This document shows, one piece after another, positions 1 to 8,140 of a stretch of DNA of 64,000 bases. Position 1 is the stretch's first letter. The number at the start of each line of letters is the position of its first letter. This DNA comes from Octadecabacter temperatus (GTDB lineage: Bacteria; Pseudomonadota; Alphaproteobacteria; Rhodobacterales; Rhodobacteraceae): positions 3,098,501 through 3,162,500 of the forward strand of contig NZ_CP012160.1 of the NCBI RefSeq assembly GCF_001187845.1. Reading direction: 5' to 3'. The position numbers and the translations under genes are program-made. The notes below the pieces were generated by a model that saw nothing but the letters and a program-made list of their open reading frames with translations, was not told the DNA's origin and made no database searches.

Positions 1-41
1 TCTGAGACATCACGGTCTTTGGTACGGCCACCCCGTCCCAT
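1..41 (-). CDS. YlxR family RNA-binding protein (5' end only)
   Basis: Only the first 13 codons are inside the window; the gene runs off the left edge. The reading MGRGGRTKDRDVS matches the usual N-terminus of alphaproteobacterial YlxR (DUF448) proteins, small RNA-binding proteins encoded between nusA and infB. The ATG lies 22 bases after the nusA stop, so it is the next gene of the rimP-nusA operon. A perfect hairpin lies just upstream (52-73). The family call rests on a short peptide plus gene order. Confidence 0.7.
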   Translation of the reverse strand, partial: MGRGGRTKDRDVS

Positions 42-51
42 GCGCAAACCC

Positions 52-73
52 GGAGGCCTGCGATCAGGCCTCC
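52..73 (-). promoter_or_regulatory. Hairpin spanning the nusA stop codon
   Basis: A perfect 9-bp inverted repeat, GGAGGCCTG with CAGGCCTCC around a 4-base loop, covers the nusA stop codon and ends 10 bases before the ylxR ATG. It is followed by GGGTTTGCGC, which has no long T-run, so it is not a convincing intrinsic terminator. It could affect translational coupling or mRNA processing. The structure is seen directly; any role is inferred. Confidence 0.5.
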
Positions 74-1674
74 TGCTCCTCGGTCTCTTCGACCTCATCA
101 GCTTCGGAAACCAAATCGTCAGGATCAACCCAACCAAGCATTACGCGTGCCGTCATGATCATGTCTTGCGCGTCCTCAAGTGTTACTTCGAATGGCTCAA
201 GCGAACCGTCGTCTTTGGAACGTTCGCCGTCAACAACAGTCCAGCCACCGGCCAATTCCCAGTCAGCACATGTTGCGAAGTCTTCCAGCGTTTTCACGCC
301 ATCGTTCGCCAGTGCTTCAATCATCTGGGGTGTGAGGCCTTCAAATGCAACAAGGCTGTCTTCGACACCCAAAGCACGGGCGTTTTCCATTGCCTTAGCG
401 TTCTTAGCCTCAATCACGTCACGGGCACGGGCCTGAAGCTCGCTGGCTGTATCAGCATCAACACCGTCGATGACGAGCAGTTCTTCAACTTCAACGTAGG
501 CAACTTCTTCGAGCGTAGTGAAACCCTCAGAGACCAACAGCTGAGCAAAGAATTCGTCGAGATCGAGTGCTTCGATAAACAGACCAGTACGCAGTTCGAA
601 TTCCGCTTGACGACGCTTGGATTCTTCTTCCTCAGTCAGGATATCGATATCAAGGCCAGTCAACTGGGACGCCAAACGCACGTTCTGGCCACGACGACCA
701 ATCGCAAGTGAAAGCTGCTCTTCAGGAACAACAACTTCGATACGTTCGGCTTCTTCGTCAAACACAACCTTGGACACTTCAGCTGGCTGAAGCGCGTTCA
801 CGAGGAACGTTGGCATGTCTTCGTTCCAAGGAATGATGTCGATCTTTTCGCCTTGAAGCTCATTCACAACGGCCTGAACGCGTGAGCCACGCATACCAAC
901 ACAAGCACCAACTGGATCAATGGAACCATCGTAGGAAATCACGGCAATCTTTGCGCGTGAACCTGGGTCACGAGCAACGGCTTTGATTTCGATGATGTTC
1001 TCGTAGATTTCTGGAACTTCCATCTTGAACAATTCAGCCATGAACTGAGGATCTGTGCGGCTCAGGAAAATCTGAGGGCCGCGCTGCTCACGACGAACTT
1101 CTTTGATGAAGCAACGGATACGATCGTTCGGGCGGTAGCTTTCGCGGCCGATCTTTTCGTTGCGGCGCAGGATTGCTTCGCCTGTGCCAACATCAACAAT
1201 AACGTTGCCGTACTCTTCGCGCTTAACCTGCGCGTTGATGATTGTGCCGGCGCGGTCTTTGAAGTCTTCGTACTGCTTGTCGCGCTCGGCTTCGCGAACC
1301 TTTTGCAAAATCACCTGCTTGGCGGATTGCGCAGCGATACGGCCCATTTCAACCGGAGGAACTTCTTCGATGAACTCTTGGCCGATTTCTGGCGCGTCCA
1401 TGTATTCAGAAGCTTGCTCAACGGTGAATTCAGCCTGGTAGTTTTCAAGCTCTTCTTCAGCCACAACCGTACGAACGCGTGTGAACGTTGCCTTGCCAGT
1501 CTTGCGGTCGATGTGAACACGGATGTCCATTTCAGACCCGTAACGGGACTTCGCCGCGCGCGCGAGGGATTCTTCCATCGCTTCGACGACCAAAATCGGG
1601 TCGATCTGCTTTTCGCGGGCCACGGCCTCAGCGGTTTGCAAAAGTTCCAGCTGGTTGGCTGATGTAATCGCCAT
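64..1674 (-). CDS. nusA: Transcription termination/antitermination factor NusA
   Basis: NusA binds RNA polymerase and nascent RNA and controls pausing, termination and antitermination. The 536-residue protein has the expected order: N-terminal polymerase-binding domain (about 1-130), S1 domain (about 140-200), two KH domains with GMRG and GRRG loops (about 230-370), then helix-hairpin-helix C-terminal repeats and a Glu-rich acidic tail. Start: the ATG overlaps the rimP stop as TAATG, which implies translational coupling. Followed by ylxR. Full length for an alphaproteobacterial NusA. Confidence 0.98.
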   Translation of the reverse strand: MAITSANQLELLQTAEAVAREKQIDPILVVEAMEESLARAAKSRYGSEMDIRVHIDRKTGKATFTRVRTVVAEEELENYQAEFTVEQASEYMDAPEIGQEFIEEVPPVEMGRIAAQSAKQVILQKVREAERDKQYEDFKDRAGTIINAQVKREEYGNVIVDVGTGEAILRRNEKIGRESYRPNDRIRCFIKEVRREQRGPQIFLSRTDPQFMAELFKMEVPEIYENIIEIKAVARDPGSRAKIAVISYDGSIDPVGACVGMRGSRVQAVVNELQGEKIDIIPWNEDMPTFLVNALQPAEVSKVVFDEEAERIEVVVPEEQLSLAIGRRGQNVRLASQLTGLDIDILTEEEESKRRQAEFELRTGLFIEALDLDEFFAQLLVSEGFTTLEEVAYVEVEELLVIDGVDADTASELQARARDVIEAKNAKAMENARALGVEDSLVAFEGLTPQMIEALANDGVKTLEDFATCADWELAGGWTVVDGERSKDDGSLEPFEVTLEDAQDMIMTARVMLGWVDPDDLVSEADEVEETEEQEA

Positions 1675-2267
1675 TAGTTCTTCTCCTCGTCAGAGCCGCC
1701 TAGCACGGTCTCAACTTCGTCAAATTGTGTCTCATCGATCTGGCCAGCGTCTTTACGGCCTTTCAAAACATCGCGGATCAGCTCGTCCGTGAGGACAAGT
1801 TTGGCATCCGTAAGCCATTCGAATTTCAAACCGATTGTGACCGACTGCCCCTGATCTTCGATCTCAATAAGGACCTCATCGCCCTCGGTGCCGCGCAACA
1901 TGCCTTTGAAACGGCGGCGACCATCGATCAGCTCTTCCGTTTCAATCTTGGCTTCATTGCCTTCCCACTGGTCAAAATCCTTCAACCGTGTGAGCGGGCG
2001 ATCAATACCCGGACTTGAAACTTCGAGCGTGTAAACGTCCGCAATCGGGTCTTCTACGTCGAGCAGAGCGGAAACTGCTGTACTGATAACGCCGCAATCA
2101 TCGACCTCAATCGAGCCATCAGGTTTTTGTGCCATGATCTGAAGGATAGATTCTTTACCTGTCATCAATCGCACACGCACGACTTCATACCCCAAATCCT
2201 CAACGGTTGGGGTAATGATTTCTGTGATGCGGCGATCCATTGCCGCGCGGGCGATAAGTTCAGACAT
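1674..2267 (-). CDS. rimP: Ribosome maturation factor RimP
   Basis: RimP assists assembly of the 30S ribosomal subunit. The 197-residue product carries the family core around residues 60-100, including DDC and the conserved [14 protein letters not shown] stretch, followed by an Sm-like C-terminal domain. It is the first gene of the rimP-nusA-ylxR operon and its stop overlaps the nusA start by one base. Upstream lie a sigma-70-like promoter and a leader with a terminator-like hairpin, so expression may be controlled by attenuation. The ATG at 2267 is preceded by GAAAGAGA. Confidence 0.97.
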   Translation of the reverse strand: MSELIARAAMDRRITEIITPTVEDLGYEVVRVRLMTGKESILQIMAQKPDGSIEVDDCGVISTAVSALLDVEDPIADVYTLEVSSPGIDRPLTRLKDFDQWEGNEAKIETEELIDGRRRFKGMLRGTEGDEVLIEIEDQGQSVTIGLKFEWLTDAKLVLTDELIRDVLKGRKDAGQIDETQFDEVETVLGGSDEEKN

Positions 2268-2287
2268 AGTCTCTTTCGATTAGGCAC

Positions 2288-2347
2288 AAAAAAACGGGCG
2301 CGCGGCCCGTTGGAATTTCGGTGGGCTTCGGGGGTGGAGGCCGAAGC
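2288..2347 (-). promoter_or_regulatory. rimP leader with attenuator-like terminator
   Basis: Read on the minus strand the leader has two hairpins. The first pairs GCTTCGG (2347-2341) with CCGAAGC (2331-2325). The second pairs AACGGGC (2311-2305) with GCCCGTT (2299-2293) and runs into a T-tract (to 2288), 20 bases before the rimP ATG. CGGCCT of hairpin 1 (2343-2338) can also pair with GGGCCG of the terminator (2308-2303), giving an alternative antiterminator fold. This looks like transcription attenuation of an operon that encodes NusA. The fold is inferred by eye. Confidence 0.6.
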
Positions 2348-2362
2348 GCCGCTGTTGAGATG

Positions 2363-2391
2363 GATATACGTATGTTGAGGTGAGTCTGCAA
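2363..2391 (-). promoter_or_regulatory. Predicted sigma-70 promoter of rimP-nusA
   Basis: On the minus strand TTGCAG (2391-2386) and TATATC (2368-2363) are separated by 17 bases, close to the TTGACA/TATAAT consensus. The expected start near 2356 gives a leader of about 89 bases containing the two hairpins. The sequence match is seen; activity is inferred. Confidence 0.5.
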
Positions 2392-2469
2392 GGGGCAACG
2401 CATTTGTGCCGTAAATCCGCCAAATTAGGCCATTAACCAAGCCGTCATTCAAACCTTGAGGAGATGAAT

Positions 2470-2592
2470 ATGGACACGACACTTTTGATCGCCGTTGGCG
2501 GTTCTTCGTTCTTATGCGGCGTTGCGCTGATGTATTTGGTTATGATGCGCACAATGAAAAAGCGCATCGCCGAAGGCGCAATGCCTTCCTAA
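2470..2592 (+). CDS. 40-residue single-span membrane protein, unknown function
   Basis: This short gene has a strong ribosome binding site (TTGAGGAG) 6 bases before its ATG and a good terminator 8 bases after its stop. The protein starts MDTTLLIAVGG, has one hydrophobic segment (about residues 4-26), then a basic MRTMKKR stretch and ends AEGAMPS. The positive charges after the span suggest the C-terminus stays in the cytoplasm. It is divergent from rimP and convergent with the transporter operon. I do not recognise the family and assign no function. Confidence 0.7.
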   Translation: MDTTLLIAVGGSSFLCGVALMYLVMMRTMKKRIAEGAMPS

Positions 2593-2600
2593 AACGCAAA

Positions 2601-2635
2601 AAGCCCCGCCAAAACTGGCGGGGCTTTCTGTTTTC
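2601..2635. terminator. Bidirectional intrinsic terminator
   Basis: A 10-bp perfect stem, AAGCCCCGCC with GGCGGGGCTT around a 6-base loop, is followed by TTCTGTTTT on the plus strand and preceded by A-rich sequence that supplies Ts on the minus strand. It lies between the 40-residue gene (plus) and the end of the peptide-binding protein gene (minus) and can serve both. Confidence 0.88.
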
Positions 2636-2648
2636 TAAGGGGCGTAAA

Positions 2649-4199
2649 TTACGCCACTGACCAACGTTCAGCCATGCGACCGTTGTCCATCTGCCAAAGG
2701 TTACCCACTGTGTCAGGTGAGGAGATCCGGTTGTTCACAGCCTGAACATAGTTCGCGAACATTGGGATCAGAACACCACCTTCGTCACGCAGAATCTGCT
2801 GCATTTCATAGTACTGCTCACGACGCTTGTCGCTGTCCAGTTCAGCCCGTGCAGTCAACAACAACTCTTGGAAGCGGGCGCTATCATCGCCATCCCATTG
2901 GCTATCATTCCAAGGCACGCCAGCTTCGTATGCAGTTGCGAACATCCAGTCTTCTGTCGCGCGACCAGACCAGTAGCATGCACAGAACGGCTTAACATTC
3001 CAAACGTTTGACCAGTAACCATCCGACGGTTCTTGGACCACGTTAATGTTGATCCCGGCTTCCGCAGCAGACGCCTGGAACAACTGGCCCGCATCAACGG
3101 CACCTTCAAATGCTGCGTTGGACGCAGAGAAATCGATGTCGATGGAATCGAGACCAGCTTGCTGCAGGTAGTATTTTGCCTGATCCGGATCGTAGGAAAG
3201 CTGTTCCATCTCGGCATTGTAGTATTGGTTAGCAGGGCCGATTGGCGTGTCGTTACCAACAGCACCGTGACCAAGAAGGATCTTGTCGACCATTTCCTGA
3301 CGGTTGATGCCGTACTTCAGCGCCTTACGAACGTTGACGTCGTTGAACGGCGCAACATCTGTCAGCATCGGCATTGTGTACTGCTGGTTGCCTGTCACTT
3401 CTTGAATGCGCAGTGCCGGGTTCGCCTTAAGCAATGCTTCGGTCTTGAAATCGATCCGGTTAATCGTGTCGACCTGACCCGTCATCAAAGCGTTCATACG
3501 CGCTGTGTTGTCGTTGATGGCGATGTATTCGATCTCATCAAAGAAGCCCGCGCTGTCACCCTTGTAGTGATCTGCATAACGGCTGGCCGTCATTCGTACA
3601 CCAGGGTCAAATGACGTAACCTGATAAAGACCCGTACCGATGCCGCTGGCGATCGCTTCTTCGATCTGGCCCGCTGGGTACATCAGGATGTGGTAGTCAG
3701 ACATCAGGTATGGGAAGTCAGCATTACCTGAGGCAAGTACGAACTGAACCTGATGATCAGTAACCTTGGTCATGGTCTCAATCGCTTCAACGATTGGCTT
3801 GGCTGCAGACTTGGACTCTTCGCCTAGGTGCATTTGCAAGGATGCAATTACATCGTCAGCACCAAAGGACTTTCCGTTGTGGAACGTCACGCCTTGGCGC
3901 AGGTTGAATGTCCAGGTTTTAGCGTCCGCAGAGGCTTCCCAATTCTCAGCCAACTCACCCACAAGGGAACCGTCGGCAGCAACTTCTGTTAGGGAATCAA
4001 AAACAGCCCCCTGCGCAGATGCAATCATGAAGATATCAGAGTGTGTGCGGCTGTCCCAACTATCGGACGTGTTTGCGCCACCCAGACCTGCAGTCAATTT
4101 GCCGCCGCGTGTTTGTGCCTTAAGCGGCAAGCCAGTCGCTGCGAGTACACCCGCCGCTACACCAGATTGCAGCAATCCACGTCTGCTAATTCCATACAT
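2649..4199 (-). CDS. ABC transporter periplasmic substrate-binding protein, family 5 (peptide/nickel type)
   Basis: Solute-binding protein of a Dpp/Opp-type importer, 516 residues, the usual size. The N-terminus (MYGISRRGLLQSG) is a twin-arginine signal peptide with cleavage probably after LKA, so the protein is exported folded by Tat. Family features include the SWDSRTHSDIF region and the NLRQGVTFHNGKSFGADDV block near residue 100. It is the last gene of a four-gene minus-strand operon, 57 bases after the ATPase gene, with its own AAGGGAG ribosome binding site. The substrate cannot be read from sequence; short peptides are a guess. Confidence 0.93.
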   Translation of the reverse strand: MYGISRRGLLQSGVAAGVLAATGLPLKAQTRGGKLTAGLGGANTSDSWDSRTHSDIFMIASAQGAVFDSLTEVAADGSLVGELAENWEASADAKTWTFNLRQGVTFHNGKSFGADDVIASLQMHLGEESKSAAKPIVEAIETMTKVTDHQVQFVLASGNADFPYLMSDYHILMYPAGQIEEAIASGIGTGLYQVTSFDPGVRMTASRYADHYKGDSAGFFDEIEYIAINDNTARMNALMTGQVDTINRIDFKTEALLKANPALRIQEVTGNQQYTMPMLTDVAPFNDVNVRKALKYGINRQEMVDKILLGHGAVGNDTPIGPANQYYNAEMEQLSYDPDQAKYYLQQAGLDSIDIDFSASNAAFEGAVDAGQLFQASAAEAGININVVQEPSDGYWSNVWNVKPFCACYWSGRATEDWMFATAYEAGVPWNDSQWDGDDSARFQELLLTARAELDSDKRREQYYEMQQILRDEGGVLIPMFANYVQAVNNRISSPDTVGNLWQMDNGRMAERWSVA

Positions 4200-4256
4200 A
4201 TTTATAGTCTCCCTTAGGTTTTTATTATTCTCAGCGCTTACTCTAAGCTGATTCGG

Positions 4257-5900
4257 TCACATTTTGTTAACCGCTGCGTCGCCAATGTTGTCGACGCCTC
4301 GTTCTTCCAGCAAATTCGTCAGCCAATCTGGATCCATTTCTGGAACCGAACTCAGCAGCAAATCTGTGTATGCGTGATGCGGCGGAGTAAACATACTTGT
4401 CTTCTCGCCTTGCTCAATCACCTTGCCTTCTTTCATTACCACAACTTCATCCGCGATCGATTTCACAGTCGCGAGATCATGTGTGATGAACATATATGAA
4501 AGGCCTAGGTTGTCCTGCAAATCTGCAAGAAGCCGCAAAATGCCTTCAGCAACCAATTGATCCAATGCAGATGTAACTTCGTCACAAATGATGAACTTCG
4601 GTTCTGCTGCCAGTGCACGCGCAATCCCGATACGTTGTTTTTGCCCGCCAGAAAGCTCAGACGGCAAACGGTTATAGTACTGCGACGGCTCTAATTCGAT
4701 CTGATCAAGGAGTTCATTCACGCGCTCACGACGTTTCGCACCCTTAAGACCGCCATAGAACTGAACAGGACGTCCAATGATCTGGCCAATTGTCTTGCGC
4801 GGGTTCAGGGCCGTATCAGCCATCTGGTAAATCATTTGCGCCTGACGCAACTGATCCTTGCTCCGCTTGCGATAGTCAGAAGGCAAGACTTCACCATCAA
4901 AGGAAATTTCACCCATACGTGGCGGTAACAAGCCCGTAATGCAGCGCGCTGCAGTCGATTTACCTGATCCCGATTCACCAACAACGGCAACTGTGCGGCC
5001 TGCGTGAATGTCAAAGCTAACATCGTGCAGCACATCTGTTTTGCCATAGGCCGCGGTAATACCGCGTACCGAAACGACAGGAACAGAACCTTCTGGAACG
5101 GGAAGTTTTTTCGGTCTCGCAAATTCGCGAACAGCCCAAAGTGACTTGGTATAGTCCTCTTTTGGGGCAGACAGCATCGTGCGAGTATCGGCTTGTTCGA
5201 CCTCATCACCGCGCAGCAGAACTTTGATGTTGTCGGCCATTTGCGCCACAACCGCGAGGTCGTGGGTAATGTAGATCGCAGCCGTATCGAATTCTTCAAC
5301 GATCTCACGAATGGACGCGAGGACTTCGATCTGGGTGGTCACATCAAGCGCAGTCGTCGGTTCATCAAAAATGATCAGGTCAGGACGGCAGGACATGGCC
5401 ATTGCCGTCATTGCGCGTTGCAACTGACCGCCGGACACTTGGTGCGGATAGCGGAATCCGATCTTCTCAGGGTTTGGAAGGCGAAGCTTACGGTAAAGCT
5501 CAATGCCGTCATCCGTGCTAGAAGCACGACTATCGACGCCGTGTTGAACCGGACCCTCTGTGTGCTGGTCCATCAACTTGTGCGCAGGGTTGAACGACGC
5601 GGCGGCGGACTGCGCGACGTAGGCAATGCGTTTGCCCAACAGGTCACGTTTGACTGCTGCGGATGCTTTGACCAGATCAATCCCGTCGAATTCGACGGAA
5701 CCTTCAGAAATGCGTACACCGTCACGGGTGTAGCCCATCGCGGCAAGGCCGATCGTGGATTTCCCCGCTCCGGATTCACCGATCAGACCGAGGACTTCAC
5801 CCTTCTTCAGCGTCAGATCGACGCCGTTGATGATCGGATTCCATGTCTCATCGGAGCGGCCTTCAATCTTGAGGCCCTTGATCGTTAGAAGATTGCTCAT
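4257..5900 (-). CDS. Fused double ABC ATPase of a peptide-type importer (DppD-DppF fusion)
   Basis: Two complete nucleotide-binding domains in one 547-residue chain power the importer. Domain 1 has Walker A GESGAGKST (about 41-49), signature VSGGQLQR, Walker B LIIFDEPT and switch THDL. Domain 2 has Walker A GESGSGKST, LSGGQKQR, FIICDEVT and THDL. All catalytic glutamates and histidines are present, so both sites look active. Most Dpp systems use two separate genes; the fusion is a known variant. The start overlaps the permease stop by four bases (ATGA). Confidence 0.95.
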   Translation of the reverse strand: MSNLLTIKGLKIEGRSDETWNPIINGVDLTLKKGEVLGLIGESGAGKSTIGLAAMGYTRDGVRISEGSVEFDGIDLVKASAAVKRDLLGKRIAYVAQSAAASFNPAHKLMDQHTEGPVQHGVDSRASSTDDGIELYRKLRLPNPEKIGFRYPHQVSGGQLQRAMTAMAMSCRPDLIIFDEPTTALDVTTQIEVLASIREIVEEFDTAAIYITHDLAVVAQMADNIKVLLRGDEVEQADTRTMLSAPKEDYTKSLWAVREFARPKKLPVPEGSVPVVSVRGITAAYGKTDVLHDVSFDIHAGRTVAVVGESGSGKSTAARCITGLLPPRMGEISFDGEVLPSDYRKRSKDQLRQAQMIYQMADTALNPRKTIGQIIGRPVQFYGGLKGAKRRERVNELLDQIELEPSQYYNRLPSELSGGQKQRIGIARALAAEPKFIICDEVTSALDQLVAEGILRLLADLQDNLGLSYMFITHDLATVKSIADEVVVMKEGKVIEQGEKTSMFTPPHHAYTDLLLSSVPEMDPDWLTNLLEERGVDNIGDAAVNKM

Positions 5901-7099
5901 TCTTTCAGCCCCGATGTCTTGTGCAGCATCCAGTCAACAACGAAGTTCACCGCGACGGTGAGCAACGCAATCGCACCCGCTGCCAATAGAGGCGTTACAG
6001 CTGCTGTTGGAATGAAGGCCGCGAAGTTGATGAACGGGCCAAGGTCACGTACCATTGTGCCCCAATCCGCCAATGGTGGCTGGATACCGACACCGAGGAA
6101 TGAAAGCGCTGCGATTGTCAGGAACACAAAGCAGAAGCGCAGACCAAATTCAGCGAGTAGTGGTGCCAAGGCGTTGGGTAGGATTTCCTTGAATACGAGA
6201 TATCCTAAACCCTCGCCGCGAAGTTTAGCCGCTTCGATGTAGTCCATAACAACAATATTCAAACCAACGGCGCGTGCCAAACGGTAGACGCGTGTGCTGT
6301 CGATCACGGCGATGATGACGACCATGAAAATGGTTAACGGGACGCCGAGCTTCACGGACCACACGCTGGCGATTGTCATCAGCAGTAGCGCGAAAATCAG
6401 CGACGGGATAGCCATCAAAACGTCGACGGAACGTGAAAGAAGCTGGTCAAGCCAGCCCTGCAACGTCGCCGCCAAAAACCCAAGGCTTCCGCCGATGAAA
6501 AACGCCAAGCAAGTTGTAATGAATGCGATACCAACTGTGTTACGCGCACCGTAGATCAGGCGGCTTAGAATATCGCGACCAATTTGGTCCGTTCCCAGCG
6601 GATAAGCGGGATCACCACCAGCCGCCAAATCGCCACCAGCCAACACGTTCGCCGCGCCGAGAATTTCAGATTCGCCATAAGGTGCAATCGAACCCGCGAA
6701 GATCGCGGTGATTGCGTAAAGGATAATAACGAGAATACCGAATGATGCTGTTAGCGGCATGGAACGGAACAGTTTCTTGCTGCCTTCAGTACCAACAACG
6801 CGTCCCAGAAAACGGAACAAATACGCTGCGATCGACGCTATGATGAAGCCGTGAACGGCCCACTTAAAGAACACGACGCCCGCGTTCGGCGTTCCAGCTT
6901 CTGTCACCGCTGGTTGAAAGTAATAATAAATGGCCCAAAGAAACAAAGCCACTGCAAGAACGTAGCCGAATGCAACGCCGAAACTCATGTCTCGGAACAT
7001 AGGTGCATTCTTAGTGATCTTCTGCCCCACTAAACGGAACACATATCCACCGACCAAAAGCACAGCGAGAAGGGCCGCCACCCACATCAAACCGCTCAT
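5897..7099 (-). CDS. ABC importer permease, DppC type, with extra N-terminal membrane region
   Basis: Inner-membrane permease of the peptide-type importer. The C-terminal 280 or so residues are a normal BPD_transp_1 domain: the PLGTDQIGRDILSRLIYGAR block and the cytoplasmic coupling loop YIEAAKLRGEG followed by ILPNALAPL. The total length of 400 exceeds the usual 280-300 because about 110 residues with roughly three hydrophobic segments precede the standard N-terminal helix. The ATG overlaps dppB (7096-7099) and its stop overlaps the ATPase start. The extension appears to be part of the gene because coupling fixes the start. Confidence 0.93.
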   Translation of the reverse strand: MSGLMWVAALLAVLLVGGYVFRLVGQKITKNAPMFRDMSFGVAFGYVLAVALFLWAIYYYFQPAVTEAGTPNAGVVFFKWAVHGFIIASIAAYLFRFLGRVVGTEGSKKLFRSMPLTASFGILVIILYAITAIFAGSIAPYGESEILGAANVLAGGDLAAGGDPAYPLGTDQIGRDILSRLIYGARNTVGIAFITTCLAFFIGGSLGFLAATLQGWLDQLLSRSVDVLMAIPSLIFALLLMTIASVWSVKLGVPLTIFMVVIIAVIDSTRVYRLARAVGLNIVVMDYIEAAKLRGEGLGYLVFKEILPNALAPLLAEFGLRFCFVFLTIAALSFLGVGIQPPLADWGTMVRDLGPFINFAAFIPTAAVTPLLAAGAIALLTVAVNFVVDWMLHKTSGLKE

Positions 7100-8082
7100 T
7101 TTGGATGCCTCAGACGTGGGTTGGAGATAATAGAAAGAATATCCGCAGTCAGGTTCAGGAGGATATAGGCCGCCGCGAAGATAAGGCAGCAGGCTTGAAC
7201 CACAGGGATGTCGCGAATTTTCACGGAATCGACGAACAGCTGGCCGATGCCCGGATAAACGAACACCACCTCAACCACGACGACGCCAGTGATTAGGTAA
7301 GCAAGGTTCAGCGCGATCACGTTGATGATTGGCGCAAGCGCGTTTGGCAACGCATGTTTCACGATCACCCGCATCGGGCTGAGGCCCTTAAGCCGCGCCA
7401 TTTCGATATAGGGCGACGCCAAAAGGCTGATAATCGCAGCGCGCGTCATCCGCATCATGTGCGCGGTAACAACCAAGGTCAGCGTCAGGGCCGGAAGCAT
7501 AGATTTTTCAAGCCGTTCCGAGAACGCCATGCCTTCAAATATATTGCTGAGGCTCGGGAAAATCGGGTTCAGAACCGCAAGGAACAGGATCAGCACATAG
7601 GCCATGAAGAATTCAGGGCTCGAGATTGAGCTAAGCGTGAACAAGTTCGCCGCTTTGTCAAATGCGGTGTTGCGATACAGTGCTGCAAGAATACCAAGCG
7701 TCACAGCCAATGGCACCGCAATGCAGGCCGTCACTGTCGCAAGAAACATGGTGTTGGAAAGACGTGGTGCGATCTGTTCCGCGACTGTTGTCGTTCCAGC
7801 GCCGCCAAAGTTCGCGAAATTCAATTGCGCAAAACTCGTCCCGAGATCGAAGGTCAACATGCCCTTCAGCCAATCGACATACCGAAAGACGAGGGGTTGG
7901 TCCAAACCCAAATCCCGGCGGATAGTTGCAATCGATTCCGGTGTGGCGCCCTGCCCCAAAATGGCTTCGGCGAAATCCCCTGGTAGCGAGTTGACCGCCA
8001 CGAAGATGACTATGGAAACAACAAAGAGGGTTAAGATCCCTAGTCCAAGTCGTTGAAGAACAATCTTCAATATTGATCGCAA
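7096..8082 (-). CDS. ABC importer permease, DppB type
   Basis: First gene of the four-gene importer operon; 328 residues, typical for DppB/OppB. An N-terminal helix is followed by the family blocks SLPGDFAEAILGQ, LGLDQPLVFRYVDWL and the coupling loop YIEMARLKGLSPMRVIVKHALPNAL-like region near residue 220, then VYPGIGQLFVDS. The start codon is TTG, preceded by AAGGGGGA about 8 bases upstream; no in-frame ATG lies close by. A promoter may lie in the 58 bases after pip, but none matched consensus well. Confidence 0.94.
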   Translation of the reverse strand: MRSILKIVLQRLGLGILTLFVVSIVIFVAVNSLPGDFAEAILGQGATPESIATIRRDLGLDQPLVFRYVDWLKGMLTFDLGTSFAQLNFANFGGAGTTTVAEQIAPRLSNTMFLATVTACIAVPLAVTLGILAALYRNTAFDKAANLFTLSSISSPEFFMAYVLILFLAVLNPIFPSLSNIFEGMAFSERLEKSMLPALTLTLVVTAHMMRMTRAAIISLLASPYIEMARLKGLSPMRVIVKHALPNALAPIINVIALNLAYLITGVVVVEVVFVYPGIGQLFVDSVKIRDIPVVQACCLIFAAAYILLNLTADILSIISNPRLRHPK

Positions 8083-8140
8083 GCCTATAGTCCCCCTTGG
8101 TTAAGGGTAGCGTAACGAGAATGTAAAATCATACAAGTCG

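Noticed and set aside
19..711. 230-residue open frame on the plus strand opposite nusA
   Set aside because: It is fully antisense to the clearly coding nusA, has no ribosome binding site and shows no domain. The same holds for other long frames opposite dppDF (5193-5888), dppA (3033-3614) and msrA (26134-26778).
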